Shown here: one piece after another, positions 52,001-58,796 of the stretch | How positions within the stretch are numbered: position 1 is the stretch's first letter | Layout of the letters: each line of letters starts with the position of its first letter | Source of the DNA: Vanessa cardui | Lineage: Eukaryota > Arthropoda > Insecta > Lepidoptera > Nymphalidae | Reading direction: 5' to 3' | Assembly (NCBI RefSeq): GCF_905220365.1 | Contig: NC_061129.1 | Location: 7,006,803 to 7,070,802 of the forward strand | DNA length: 64,000 bases | The notes under the pieces: generated by a model | Database searches by the model: none | Told to the model about the DNA's origin: nothing | The model's input: the letters and a program-made list of their open reading frames with translations, nothing else | Translations under genes and position numbers: made by a program

Positions 52001-55000
52001 ACCAAAAAATCTATCGACGCGAAACGTTTGGTCGGATGACCGGCTGTAATAATAAAATGTTAACCTTGACTGTTAAAATTCCCAATTAATCTATGAGGCG
52101 TGGAGAAAATCTATGTTTCATATGAATTTACAGCTCAGTACAATTTTGATATTATTTATAACTCTCATATATGAGACACACTTATACTTACTAATAAATT
52201 AATTAGCATTTTCTTAGTAAGCGATCTTTTCATATACTTAATTTATTTATAAAATGCACACAAGCAAGATTGCTAGTAACATAACGCACCACGCTGTTCC
52301 AATTCAGATTGGTGGTCAGATCTTCATTCGGCACATGCTGATTCACTTTTTCTTCACTGCTAAATTATTAAATATTAATTTATTATTTCAGGACCGCTAG
52401 CTGTGATAGCTTTTGCCTTTGTGGCCTGCAAGGAGTGGGTAGAGCAAGGATGGGAACTTGATGATAATCCCGTCGCCACTGCATTCGAAATATTCTGGAT
52501 GTTCTTCGAACCTATGTTATTCGCCATCACTGGCGCTCAAGTTGTTGTAAGTGGATCAACTTAAAGTAATTTCAAGTCGTTATTTTTTTTAATTACAAGA
52601 GTTGGCCTTCAGTCACCCGCTACTGATAAATGAAAGTCTAGTAACTATATATATTTAATAAAACAATGGTAGCCAAACATATACACATAGATATATATAA
52701 GATATCATAATAAATGATCAAATGATATATTATATCCAATTAATTTAATAAAAACTTTCATTATGACATTTCGAAATAAACACCCAGTGTTAGCTAAATG
52801 ATTACTACATAATACATGCATGTTTTAATATTACTATATATGATACATTATAATATATTAAAAGTTTGCAGACAAAATTGGCAGTTTCTAAAAATGAATC
52901 ACTTTTCGTATCTGTCTGATTTATGTAACAATTAAATATTTATAAAAATTTTAAATTAAATGTATATCTTATTTTAGATTAGATTTTCAGAAGCCGATCA
53001 ATTTAATACATGATGTATTTTGTCTTCGATAGTATCGAGGCAAAATTTTGAGATATACTTTTTGATCTGAGACCATTCTTTTTCAAATTATTTACTTACC
53101 GAAGTCGTTACTGAATTGAACAGTGTTAAAAAATAATAAAAATACATAACAATAGATGTCTCACAAAATTACTACGGGTAGTATTTAAACATATATAAAT
53201 ATTTAAAAATGAAGAGACTTTTTGTTTCCTAATTGTAAAATCAATAGGACTTACTAGGAGACGCAACGCGCTTGGAAAAAGGTTTCAGTTTGTAAAACTT
53301 GATGTTTGCCCAAAGGTTTTGCTTGTAATTAATACGTAAATAATATGCGCTTAAAGTAATAGCCTCTATTTATCCCAAGGCATATAAAATGTGGCAAAAT
53401 ATTATTCAATATTTTACTAATACTTTTTACTAGAAGAATGAACACAATATACCTCAACTCTTTCCATTTATCGCATATTGAAACCTACGATATCGGTGAT
53501 ACAATATAATTAGCTCAACGATTAGTCACAGACTGCCATGCAAATTCCTAATTTAATATAATTCATTAAGTACCCAAGTTACTTCGAAATAACGATGAAA
53601 ATACAATCATAAAATAAACAAACCGTAATAAAACCATTATTGATGCAATCTTGTATATTGTACTTTCAATAAAAAGTAATATTACAATAATATTCCTTTA
53701 TAAGCCCTATTACTATTGTGGTTGTTTTAAACTATGACGATATAATTTAAGAAGAACATTTTAAGTATATTTTTAAATGTTGCATCATTTAATAATCTAT
53801 CGTCCTAAGATCCCAGCCTTTGGTATATTTGGTTGCCATTTCAGATATGCTAAAAAATGGATAGTGTTAGAAATATGTAAAAATATAGTAAAATTTTCAG
53901 TCCAACTGTCACTGCATTTAATTAGTTAGTGTTTATTATTTTTGCTAGTACGCACCAAGGTCCAAAATAATTGCGAATATAGGAAATTACAGCTAAGCAA
54001 GATTTAATAGCATTCATATAAAACTGAGCAGTAATAATAAGATGCTTTCCATCAAAATATTATTCCGTAAAACGATTAAATAATGATCAATGATCATTGA
54101 CGCTATTTCTCATGTCATAACTACATATATACCTCAGTTGTTTGTACAGATGTAAAGTTTTGAATTTTCAACCTACAATCAAGGTATTATTTTAGTTTTA
54201 TTATTATTTACTTAATGTGTTATTCATGTGTAGTCTACCTTTTAATGAAATGAGAAGTAAATTCGATTCACGGATTTGAACGTGCCTTCCTTGGTTCTAT
54301 AATAAACCCCTTACCTTACCTATTTCCGTTAGGTTTTAAATGTTTTAGGAAGCATGGTTTTCACCTTCACCTGTCTTTATATTTACAGATTGCAGACCTA
54401 CCTCCACATCTAGTGTTAGTGGGTGGTGGTATCATCATCACGTGTATTGTCGTCCGTGCTCTTCTCACCAGTATCTCTGCGGTCCGTAGTAACCTTAACA
54501 TGAAGGAAAAGATTTTCGTAGGCTTAGCGTGGATGGCTAAAGCCACTGTTCAGGTATGTTTCAAAAAACAATATTGCTTACTTAACCATACTACTCATTT
54601 TTTTCTGATTTGACTCTGTAATATAAACTTAAAAGTGTATTAAAACTTAAACAATACGAGAAAAATCATACGTAACGAATTTATTTATAGTAAAGTGACA
54701 ATTTTATTAGTTTTAATTGAGAATATTCTTAAAGCGATTTTCTTGTTCAATTTTATTAAAAATCAAAATAATATTTATTCAATTTTTATTCAAGTAGGCT
54801 TTTATAAGCACTTTTGAATCGTCATTTAACAACTACATTAAGTGAAGCTACCACCGGTTCGGAAAGTAGATTCTACCGAATTGAACCGACAAAAAGCTCA
54901 GTAGTTACTCTATTTCAACATTTAAAAATACAGTCAGCTTAGTTAAATACAGTTATTAGACATTATATTCTGTAACGTTTCATTATCAATTATCTGTTAT

Positions 55001-57909
55001 TTGTCTTGATTTGAATGATCCAGATTAACTTAATATTGTAAAATACCACGAGGTTTCCTCCAATCTTGTAAAATGAAAAAAAAATTGAATAATCCAGAAC
55101 AATTCAACTATTTTAAATACTCGAAATTACAGGAAATAACGTGCGAGTCTAATAATGTATTTGTTTATTAGTTAAATATGATACGTGAATAATGAATTGC
55201 TTAGTTATAAAAATAATGTAAAATGATTATAAATAGAATAACCTTGTTAACCTAAGCACACAAAACAATTTATTTACTTTGTGTCTGTAACCTGATGAAC
55301 ACTTTTTGTGTTTTTATATTTTTACCCACTGTTTTTCTTTTTTACATATTCATTTCTCATGTGACTGTTTGTTTCTAACAAGAAAATAAATATTCTTTAA
55401 ACTAAAACTTTAATCAGAGAGTAATTAGTTTACGTAGAATACTTATAAAAAAAAATTAAGATAAAATATAATAGCAAAAGCCAGAATATTCAGGTGTGGA
55501 ACTACTTGTTTATGTATGTGTATTATTAAATGTAACTTATTTTTATTTTAAGGCTGCTCTAGCTCCGGTTGCATTGGATGAAGTGCGCAAAATGGCAGTG
55601 GATGATGAAACGATGACAGAACTTACGAACTACGCAGAAGTCATCATCACAATCTGTATTATGTCTATCGTCATCACAGCTCCTCTCGGAGCCATTGTCA
55701 TCACAATCACTGGACCAAGACTGCTTTCGAAAACTACTAAGCCACCTGTACTAGAAGGTAAATCTACGTGGATCACTTTTTTGTTATTTTTTTAAACTAT
55801 CATTTCACATTATCACAAAAATAAAACACAGTAACCATGTATGTGTATTAAATAAACATCAATTTATTTAAACCATATGATATATATTACATTTTTCATC
55901 TTAATATTAATATAACTTTGTGAACTAAGCATATGAAAACTTTTGAGCCGAATCCTTACGATGATCGTAACTTGATATGTTATATCCTGGAGTATAGAAG
56001 AAATGATTTGGCTCCATGTAGTTGTTTTGGTGGGGAATATTGTTATATCTCGTACTATTTTGGAAATCTGTTTTTGAAGGATAATTAGATGGACCATACG
56101 GCAATTGATGTGAATAACTGGAATTATTTACGGGATAGTTTGGCATACTTGATCGAGGCCCATTATTATAATACGGATTTCTATCCACATTACCCGAGTT
56201 ATCAAGCGACTGATTATAAGACCATTGATTTTGATTACCTCTGTTGAATGAATTGTTTTGATTATATATCGGGTTCCTTGGCACTGAACTGTTTGACCAC
56301 GATCCTGTTTGCGGGATGTTTGGAATGTTAAAACGTGTAGTATTATACGAATTAGTTGTTGTCCACTGATATGGCCCAAAATTTGTATTATTACGTACTG
56401 TATTCGTTGTATTGTAAAATGGATAGTTTAGACGTGACCCATTATGTTGATAATGGTTTATTGTATTGTTAATTCGTTGATTAAATTGATTGTTAAAAGG
56501 ATAATTTCCATTGTTAACTGGATTTCTGGAAGTGGTCCTATTGAACCATGACGCTACGGGTGTCGTATTTTGCGAATAATATGCGCGTCCGGTAGTAGGA
56601 TTTGAATTATGGTTCGTATAATTCGAACCGTATCCGTTTAAAATTAAATTACCGAGTGGGTTGTAGTTAGGATTTCTCGTTGTTTGATTTGTAATTTGTT
56701 TATTATAATTGAAATAATTAGGCCTAGAAGACCAGCTAGTTTGTGGAGCAACTGACGTATTTGGATAATGAGGTTTGGATTGATTGTATGGCCTTTGAGC
56801 TGTATTGAAATTAGATGCATTTCCATAAAATACATTTTGTCCCGGTGCTGGTCTAAAACTTACAGAATTATATGGTGGATAATTAGAAGTAGCATTTTGA
56901 AATGTTTGTCGATTATAAATAGTGCTATTGGTACCGTAGCTTTGGTGAACAGGATAGCTATTAAAATTACTTGTATATTGTGAGGCTCCATACTGCTGAC
57001 CTCCTGGTTGTCTATACGGAGTAGGATTAAATTGCACGCCTGGGTAAGGTGTAGTCAAGACAGGATAAAGTGACGAGTATCCATTGTTTGTTTGTCGGGA
57101 GAATCTTTTATTGTTTTGTACACTATTCGTAACCCTGTTTTCATCTTCGAGTGTTCTACTTTTTTCAGGTAGATTAGTCTCCTTGTCTTTCAATACATGT
57201 TCCCATATGTCAATAAACGTTGGAGGATCTATGTCTTGCAGTTCTTCCTGGCCATAAGTTTCAATAAACTTCACATTCTCTTTGGCTTCTACGATTGAAT
57301 ATTTTTGACAAAATAATAAAAATATTAGAATCGATATAGATGCACAGTTCACCACTTTAAACACGATCATTGTTGTAATCAAACTAATACATATACAGAA
57401 ATGTTACTAAAAAGCGACTCGCAGATACACTTTGACCTTTTTATCATTTCTTATAAACAATTTATTTACTTTGCATACTTTATAAAATGTACTAAAAAAA
57501 AATCTGTTACATATATACATATATTGTTGCATTTTTAATAAACTTTAATCTAGGTAAAAATATTGAACAAAAAAAAATTCTATCAGTTCCATGGGAACTT
57601 TTATATAATTGAAATTCAGAAAGCGTCGACACAAAAAATAATTAGAACGAATAATGTTATCTTTGGCTGTAAATTTCCAACTATACATAACACAATTATT
57701 ATATTTTTCCAGGTTGGCGACGATCACATAGGCCGTCTATCCGTGATATTTCTATCATCGACGAAGAAGAAATTGCAGAACGAGACGCAGAAGCGGAGGC
57801 AGAAGTACAAACCTCTGTCTCACCTCCTGTCTCACCCGTGCCGACCGCAACGCCCAACGCGTACAGTACACCCAACCCTGTCACAGTACAACCTAACCAT
57901 CGCACATGA
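16401..57909 (+). CDS. NHA: NHA/SLC9B-family Na+/H+ antiporter, paralog 2 (complete, alternative 5' exons)
   Basis: Core join: 37588-37793, 47863-47954, 48483-48582, 48752-48900, 49791-50022, 50436-50605, 50687-50901, 50989-51160, 52392-52546, 54389-54553, 55553-55757, 57713-57909 (2058 nt, 685 residues). Alternative first coding exons: 16401-16619 (about 765 residues) and 45357-45445 (646 residues). All junctions are GT-AG and keep frame. The protein has a cytosolic N-terminus of about 165 residues with a Cys-rich box (CCQKC...PYPLCPSYRRFA), membrane segments from about residue 172, the LPPLIGMLIVGI and RAGLDLDP signatures, and the Asp361-Asp362 pair (GIDDAASV) required for transport in this CPA2 family, then IGWGGGG, AWMAKATVQ and a C-tail rich in Glu and Ser/Pro. 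Family role: electrogenic or electroneutral exchange of Na+/Li+ for H+, in insects at epithelia such as Malpighian tubule. Substrate here is inferred. Confidence 0.93.
16620..18324. other. Putative first intron, no exon seen
   Basis: AT-rich. The only structure noted is the imperfect inverted repeat at 17369-17440. Confidence 0.5.
17369..17440. repeat. Imperfect 72-bp inverted repeat
   Basis: GGTTTCGGATAGATTTTTATC at the left pairs with GATAAAATCATCCGAAAAC at the right. The centre is built of GATAT/TATCTATC units, so several alternative pairings exist. Confidence 0.5.
18325..18475 (+). mobile_element. Decayed 3' half of tRNA-derived SINE
   Basis: Recognisable core ACCAACCCACACTGGAACAG and GGTGGCTTTAGTCC, with no tRNA-like head left. 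An open frame over it on the - strand is not a gene. Confidence 0.6.
18828..19035 (+). mobile_element. Non-autonomous Helitron-like element
   Basis: Starts CTTACTAATAATATGAAAGC, has the family phrase GAAAGTAACTCTGTCCGTTA, CGCTTAAACCGCTG, and ends GTAGGTTCAGCTAGT. The 3' CTAGT end and lack of target duplication fit Helitrons. Assigned by pattern memory only. Confidence 0.55.
19236..19398 (-). mobile_element. tRNA-derived SINE, 5' half only
   Basis: On the - strand: GAGATGACCCAGTGGTAAAA head, B box GGTTCGAACCC, and core up to CGTGAGGAAACC. The 3' half is missing. The head carries a short internal duplication (GCCATCTCGGCTTTT repeated as CATCTCGGCTC). Confidence 0.75.
19400..21670. other. Intronic/intergenic, no exon accepted
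   Basis: AT-rich. A perfect tandem of GCATGCATGTCAA lies at about 20022-20047, and a (GACT)n run at about 20821-20838. A short exon-like frame at 21116-21167 was considered and rejected. Confidence 0.45.
21673..21760 (-). repeat. Helitron-like end fragment
   Basis: TATACCTAATTTCATCAAAC, ACAGACAGGCAGAGTACTTTCGC and CTTATAATAGATATTATCTATACT follow the order seen in butterfly Helitron-like repeats. Same family as the sequences at 18828 and 29824. Confidence 0.5.
22203..22418. other. GC-rich coding-like patch of uncertain strand
   Basis: CpG-rich island in AT-rich DNA, open on both strands. On -, an open frame of about 54 codons after a TAA runs to CGTCATAG|GTATTT, a possible donor; its first ATG gives MRHDTEMTSEVLSAATAARE. 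On +, an ATG at 22270 opens 44 codons (MSRFLSPRRSLSSLAAVAAD) to TGA. Neither product is recognised. It could be a promoter/leader or a first exon of an unidentified gene. Confidence 0.3.
22419..24407. other. Intronic/intergenic, nothing recognised
   Basis: AT-rich with no exon, repeat end or RNA gene that could be supported. Confidence 0.45.
24408..24963. mobile_element. Element with 13-bp perfect TIRs (AACCGACTTCAAA)
   Basis: AACCGACTTCAAA at 24408-24420 is matched by TTTGAAGTCGGTT at 24950-24962. The left end continues AAGGAGGAGGCTATCAATTC, a phrase common in lepidopteran repeats. Internal 24700-24780 looks like a separate Helitron-like insertion. About 555 bp, no coding frame: MITE-like. 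Confidence 0.6.
25600..25765 (+). repeat. Helitron-like fragment
   Basis: GGGGTCGGTTGGAGGTCAGG, then ACCAAATTTAATCAAATTTGGTTC and AGAGAGTAACTTTCACATTTGTAAT, the same order of motifs as in the other fragments of this family here. Confidence 0.5.
25766..27867. other. Intronic/intergenic; possible unproven leader at 26.5-26.7 kb
   Basis: AT-rich. At 26500-26690 base composition is more balanced and ends CAGCATACAAGATG followed by GTTTGT, which could be a leader exon ending right after an ATG (phase 0, compatible with 37567). This is weak. No other exon seen. Confidence 0.35.
27868..28179 (-). mobile_element. tRNA-derived SINE, full-length with (TTG)n tail
   Basis: On + it appears as (AAC)n, GCCTGTAAATTCCCACTGCT, core, and the tRNA-like head ending CCACTGGGCGATCTCA. 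Intact copy with little divergence from the 49151 copy. Confidence 0.93.
28180..29484. other. Intronic/intergenic, nothing coding seen
   Basis: AT-rich. A 27-bp near-palindrome (GAATAAGTATGCAACGTATAC...) sits at 29062-29088. Confidence 0.45.
29485..29880 (+). mobile_element. Helitron-like element split by a second repeat
   Basis: Left part 29485-29603 (GTAGTCGCCGCGGCTTCGCT to TTTCATCAAATTCAGTTCAGCG) and right part about 29818-29880 (GGTCGTGAAAGAGCGAAAGT to CACTTATAATATTAATGTAG) are the two halves of one family unit. The repeat at 29604-29800 sits between them. Confidence 0.55.
29604..29800 (-). repeat. LINE 3'-end-like repeat, copy 1
   Basis: Begins (TCAAA)n, AATAAACTTTATTCAAGTAGG, then GAAGCTACCACCGGTTCGGA and AACTCAGTAGTTACTC. 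Three copies in the window (also 34185-34381 and 54761-54957) share about 190 bp. The simple-repeat end and length suggest a truncated non-LTR retrotransposon 3' end. Confidence 0.7.
30500..31060 (+). pseudogene. Possible relic coding sequence, unidentified
   Basis: Composition is more protein-like than the flanks. A frame from about 30618 gives MDCLCGCFVHGPILQKYTVE and ends EEYNDEAQSSLQSKVHQMKG at TGA 30870; further codon-like sequence follows in shifted frames to about 31060. No family is recognised, and no splice sites or start context are convincing. It may be a decayed retrocopy or transposon fragment. Confidence 0.25.
31061..34184. other. Intronic/intergenic; partial TIR-type repeat at 32997-33060
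   Basis: AT-rich. 32997-33060 repeats the AACCGACTT...AAAGGAGGTTCTCAG phrase of the element at 24408, with a second GACGCGAAAAAAGGAGGTTCT at 33147. No exon seen. Confidence 0.45.
34185..34381 (+). repeat. LINE 3'-end-like repeat, copy 2
   Basis: Reverse orientation to the 29604 copy: GAGTAACTACTGAGTTTGTTGCC, CCGAAACGGTGGTAGCTGCAC, then TTGATATTGATTTTGATTT tail. Confidence 0.7.
35155..35441 (+). promoter_or_regulatory. CpG-rich putative promoter and leader exon
   Basis: GCGTCAGTGCGGCGGCGTCGCGG begins a strong CpG rise. TCAGT at 35168 fits an arthropod initiator. A possible donor TATATAG|GTGCGA follows at about 35441. Short upstream ATG frames are present (ATGGTGTACACC... to TAA). Likely a 5' promoter for paralog 2, but not proven. 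Confidence 0.35.
36326..36501 (+). promoter_or_regulatory. Putative promoter and leader exon feeding exon 37567
   Basis: TATATA at 36326-36331, directly followed by the inverted repeat AGTGTCCGAGACACT (36331-36345). Two initiator-like TCAGT copies lie at 36396 and 36403. The leader ends CCCCAAG|GTGCGT at 36501. ATG at 36482 (A at -3) would open a 14-codon uORF if this leader joins 37567. Function inferred. Confidence 0.4.
37567..37793 (+). CDS. NHA paralog 2 first core exon (ATG 37588)
   Basis: Acceptor TGTAATTACAG; coding from ATG 37588 (MTAIKEYPFDLSDLKNQ) to SERs split codon CG|GTAAGA. The 21 nt before the ATG are open (VRKTSVR), so the exon can serve either as a start exon or as an internal exon after 16401-16619. 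The peptide is hydrophilic and disordered, with a KRKVS phosphosite-like motif. The start context is weak (C at -3). Confidence 0.8.
37774..37883 (+). repeat. 55-bp tandem duplication copying the exon end and splice donor
   Basis: GAAAACCTGCC at 37774 recurs at 37829. Both copies contain AGAACG|GTAAGA, so the donors at 37794 and 37849 lie exactly 55 bp apart. The copies differ by a few substitutions and a small indel after the donor. Use of the distal donor would read into TAA at 37795-37797. Confidence 0.9.
41200..41236. repeat. Perfect 13-bp stem-loop TATTCTATCGGCC
   Basis: TATTCTATCGGCC at 41200-41212 and GGCCGATAGAATA at 41224-41236, with an 11-nt loop. One of the strongest perfect short hairpins in the long intron. 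Confidence 0.75.
43035..43088. repeat. (AT)23 microsatellite followed by T8
   Basis: Uninterrupted AT dinucleotides 43035-43080, then eight T. Likely length-polymorphic. Confidence 0.97.
43172..43235 (+). repeat. Decayed LINE-derived fragment
   Basis: GGGTGGTACCTACTTAGTCGG, CTTGCATACAGCCCAACCACCAGG follows the pattern of a frequent lepidopteran LINE-tail repeat (GTGGTACCTACCCAGACGGG type). Confidence 0.5.
45110..45356 (+). promoter_or_regulatory. CpG-rich TATA-containing promoter and leader of the short isoform
   Basis: GC-rich block (GGAGCCGGCCGGCGAAACTG; GGCGCGGCGGGCGGCTCGAC) with TATAAG at 45222-45227, about 130 bp before ATG 45357. The leader carries a 12-codon ATG frame from about 45275 and a start-stop ATGTAG at 45350-45355. 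GC-rich sequence begins at about 44.9 kb, so transcription may also start earlier. Confidence 0.55.
45350..45355 (+). promoter_or_regulatory. Minimal uORF ATG-TAG one base before a start codon
   Basis: ATG at 45350 (G at -3) is followed at once by TAG; then one G and the ATG at 45357. Start-stop uORFs are known to stall ribosomes and reduce or regulate downstream initiation. Confidence 0.6.
45357..45445 (+). CDS. Alternative first coding exon of NHA paralog 2 (short isoform)
   Basis: ATG with A at -3, 29 codons plus two bases to TTG|GTAAGT, a consensus donor. The peptide is MSHSSLSCHYDSYLPSDSSL and then ETDALTNRH. It ends in phase 2, exactly what exon 47863 needs: TG+G gives Trp and reads on NGRVSAQAEG. 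The promoter just upstream and the phase match make it a strong candidate for a second N-terminus replacing the 37588 exon (646 instead of 685 residues). Confidence 0.7.
45446..47862. other. Intron of paralog 2
   Basis: AT-rich. Contains a (GATT)n run at about 47119. No exon or repeat end recognised. Confidence 0.5.
47863..47954 (+). CDS. NHA paralog 2 second core exon
   Basis: Acceptor TATGTTTACAG, donor GTAACA, 92 nt, phase 2 to 1. Encodes NGRVSAQAEGPSRRKSNLHN and AMAAEIDTSW: a hydrophilic cytosolic part. Accepts both upstream exons in phase. Confidence 0.8.
48483..48582 (+). CDS. NHA paralog 2 third core exon
   Basis: Acceptor TTTGTTCTTCAG, donor GTAACA, 100 nt, phase 1 to 2. Encodes DRPAHIEGRYKKYSTTSSIY and SKKALSHQSEHIE; cytosolic, Ser- and Lys-rich. 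Confidence 0.8.
48752..48900 (+). CDS. NHA paralog 2 Cys-rich exon leading into TM1
   Basis: Acceptor ACTCGTCATAG, donor GTGAGT, 149 nt. Encodes RSWWYACCQKCHTEESG, SWEPPHWQKICPYPLCPSYR, then RFAQNVSILLI at the start of the first membrane helix. The Cys cluster and PYPxCPxYR box are typical of insect NHA proteins just before the membrane. Confidence 0.88.
49151..49457 (+). mobile_element. tRNA-derived SINE, best-preserved copy
   Basis: Head GAGATGGCCCAGTGGTTAGA, B box GGGTTCAAACCC at 49204-49215, core, GAATTTACAGGC and (TGT)4 tail. Lies in the intron 48901-49790. The rest of that intron is featureless. Confidence 0.95.
49791..50022 (+). CDS. NHA paralog 2 exon (TM1-TM3)
   Basis: Acceptor TCTTTTTCAG, donor GTATGC, 232 nt. 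Encodes MVWVLVWIVLGDTAAPGGQL, a second helix, TTLPPLIGMLIVGIIMKNIG (a family signature) and FDDDYQHVASYIR. Confidence 0.92.
50436..50605 (+). CDS. NHA paralog 2 exon (RAGLDLDP segment)
   Basis: Acceptor TTAATTTCAG, donor GTGAGT, 170 nt. Encodes KIALTIILTRAGLDLDPTAM, a helix with LPWAIECGLCAV, and LLLGLPWDW. This is the exon missing for paralog 1 at the left edge. Confidence 0.92.
50687..50901 (+). CDS. NHA paralog 2 exon with Asp-Asp ion site
   Basis: Acceptor TTGTTTCAG, donor GTATAT, 215 nt. Encodes AFLLGSIFAAVSPAVIVPCL, EKGYGVSKGIPTLVL and SGIDDAASVAIFG. Asp361-Asp362 (685-residue numbering) form the CPA2 transport pair. Confidence 0.95.
50989..51160 (+). CDS. NHA paralog 2 exon (IGWGGGG)
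   Basis: Acceptor TGTAATTTCAG, donor GTGAGT, 172 nt. Encodes GPLSVIGGVAFGVFCGYLVK, IPERND loop, and LLLLTGGLMSVLGSEEIGWG. Confidence 0.93.
51161..52391. other. Intron of paralog 2 with SINE remnant
   Basis: AT-rich apart from a decayed SINE core on the - strand at about 52280-52368 (CACCACGCTGTTCCAATTCAG). No other element is recognisable. Confidence 0.55.
52392..52546 (+). CDS. NHA paralog 2 exon (GWELDDNPVAT)
   Basis: Acceptor TATTATTTCAG, donor GTAAGT, 155 nt. Encodes PLAVIAFAFVACKEWVEQGW, ELDDNPVATAFEIFW and FFEPMLFAITGAQVV. Confidence 0.93.
52547..54388. other. Intron of paralog 2, nothing recognised
   Basis: 1.8 kb of AT-rich DNA without exon, SINE or repeat end. Confidence 0.5.
54389..54553 (+). 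CDS. NHA paralog 2 exon (AWMAKATVQ)
   Basis: Acceptor TATATTTACAG, donor GTATGT, 165 nt. Encodes IADLPPHLVLVGGGIIITCI, RALLTSISAVRSNLNMKEK and FVGLAWMAKATVQ. The Lys is the family's conserved charge near the ion site. Confidence 0.93.
54761..54957 (-). repeat. LINE 3'-end-like repeat, copy 3
   Basis: ATTCAAGTAGGCTTTTATAAGC, GAAGCTACCACCGGTTCGGA, CTCAGTAGTTACTCT in the same order as copies at 29604 and 34185. In the intron 54554-55552, which holds nothing else. Confidence 0.7.
55553..55757 (+). CDS. NHA paralog 2 exon (last membrane helices)
   Basis: Acceptor TTATTTTAAG, donor GTAAAT, 205 nt. Encodes AALAPVALDEVRKMAVDDET, TNYAEVIITICIMSIVITAP and ITITGPRLLSKTTKPPVLE. Confidence 0.93.
55863..55868 (-). 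terminator. Poly(A) signal of the nested Asn-rich gene
   Basis: TTTATT on + reads AATAAA on -, 57-62 nt after the TAG stop at 55925-55927. Confidence 0.55.
55925..57370 (-). CDS. Asn-rich secreted protein, intronless, nested antisense in NHA intron
   Basis: A continuous 482-codon frame (481 residues) on the - strand, wholly within paralog 2's last intron 55758-57712. I start it at ATG 57368-57370 (ACAACAATG, A at -3); the TTG four codons upstream is less likely. Residues 1-29 look like a signal peptide (MIVFKVVNCASISILIFLLF...SIVEA). Next is a short acidic part (FIETYGQEELQDIDPPTFID) and a basic NNKRFSRQ, a possible furin-type site near residue 90. The rest, about 390 residues, is low-complexity Asn/Tyr/Pro/Ser/Thr/Gln with many N-x-S/T sequons (more than a dozen) and loose N-x-x-x-NYPxNNxxY periodicity. 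No domain is recognised. Mucin-like, eggshell or cuticle-type matrix roles are possible but unsupported. The reading frame is fully open, so it is likely real. Confidence 0.8.
   Translation of the reverse strand: MIVFKVVNCASISILIFLLFCQKYSIVEAKENVKFIETYGQEELQDIDPPTFIDIWEHVLKDKETNLPEKSRTLEDENRVTNSVQNNKRFSRQTNNGYSSLYPVLTTPYPGVQFNPTPYRQPGGQQYGASQYTSNFNSYPVHQSYGTNSTIYNRQTFQNATSNYPPYNSVSFRPAPGQNVFYGNASNFNTAQRPYNQSKPHYPNTSVAPQTSWSSRPNYFNYNKQITNQTTRNPNYNPLGNLILNGYGSNYTNHNSNPTTGRAYYSQNTTPVASWFNRTTSRNPVNNGNYPFNNQFNQRINNTINHYQHNGSRLNYPFYNTTNTVRNNTNFGPYQWTTTNSYNTTRFNIPNIPQTGSWSNSSVPRNPIYNQNNSFNRGNQNQWSYNQSLDNSGNVDRNPYYNNGPRSSMPNYPVNNSSYSHQLPYGPSNYPSKTDFQNSTRYNNIPHQNNYMEPNHFFYTPGYNISSYDHRKDSAQKFSYA
57371..57490 (-). 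promoter_or_regulatory. Putative core promoter of the nested gene
   Basis: On the - strand, TATAAA at about 57478-57483 and TATAAG at about 57447-57452 precede the ATG by 80-115 nt. Either could serve as a TATA box. Only proximity supports this. Confidence 0.3.
57713..57909 (+). CDS. NHA paralog 2 terminal coding exon
   Basis: Acceptor ATATTTTTCCAG; the split codon joins as Gly. Encodes GWRRSHRPSIRDISIIDEEE, an acidic IAERDAEAEAEVQ run, and a Ser/Thr/Pro-rich end SVSPPVSPVPTATPN to NHRT, TGA 57907-57909. Cytosolic regulatory tail; RRSHRPSIRD resembles a basophilic kinase site (inference). Confidence 0.9.
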
Positions 57910-58219
57910 GACTAATATCGTTTTTTAATACTTGAGTTCCCGTCCACATTGTTAAGTAAATTTTATAATAGTAGACTCTTTAATATTTCAAACAAGCTGT
58001 TTTATGGGCACGTGTTGCAATGATGGAATGCGCCATATTAATAGTATTAAATGCCACAAAATTGCTGCTAATACAATCTTACAATTTCATTCCTAATATT
58101 TGATTGTGAAGATGTTTTGGGCATATCCTATCCTTTTTTCCAGCTAATGTTATCAACGTTTTTTCCTCAATTTATAAAAAAATTAAAAATAGTAGTACAT
58201 TACATCTTGCCCTGATATG

Positions 58220-58225
58220 AATAAA
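58220..58225 (+). terminator. Candidate poly(A) signal of NHA paralog 2
   Basis: First AATAAA after the stop codon, about 310 nt downstream. Later copies are possible. Confidence 0.4.
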
Positions 58226-58759
58226 ACATAAGGATAAGGAAAAATCTTGTCTACAAAATGCCTTAAAGTTTATCCGTCTTTAAACAAAGTGTCGGAAAAA
58301 ATACAATATGAGCTATGAAATAGTTATTGTCAAAATGTAAAATTAAAATGGCACTAGTGATGAAAGGTGACAGAAACAGAAGTCTTATTTTATAACTATG
58401 TGATAATAAGAATACTTCATAAAGCAGTTGCCTGTTAGCATAGAGAAAACCTCGCTAATAAACTTTCCATCATAGTAAAACTTAGGTTATTAAAAGCATT
58501 ATTTAATTTAAACTATTAATGTGAATAAATGAATTGTATCTTATTGTTATAGCGTATAGAATTCAAAGTGCAACTAAATAAGACATCTCTCATATTACCC
58601 ATTGAAATTATATAAAAAATACCGACGATGTAAATACTCAAGTTATTTTAATATCGGAAAACTATTACAATTAAATTAAAAGGACTTAAGTCCACAATTT
58701 AAAATTTCATTTTGAATATAAATTAATTTATGTTTTAAAATAATTAGCAGAATTTTGCA

Positions 58760-58796
58760 AGCAAATAGGCAACTTGAGACGATTTGCCTATTTGCT
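58760..58796. repeat. Perfect 13-bp stem-loop AGCAAATAGGCAA
   Basis: AGCAAATAGGCAA at 58760-58772 pairs with TTGCCTATTTGCT at 58784-58796 over an 11-nt loop. Pairing extends outward imperfectly (TTTTGC against GCTAAAA) to about 58753-58803. Confidence 0.7.

Noticed and set aside
56128..56835. Several extra frames overlapping the Asn-rich gene
   Set aside because: They are shadows in other frames of the 481-residue gene, with no start context of their own.
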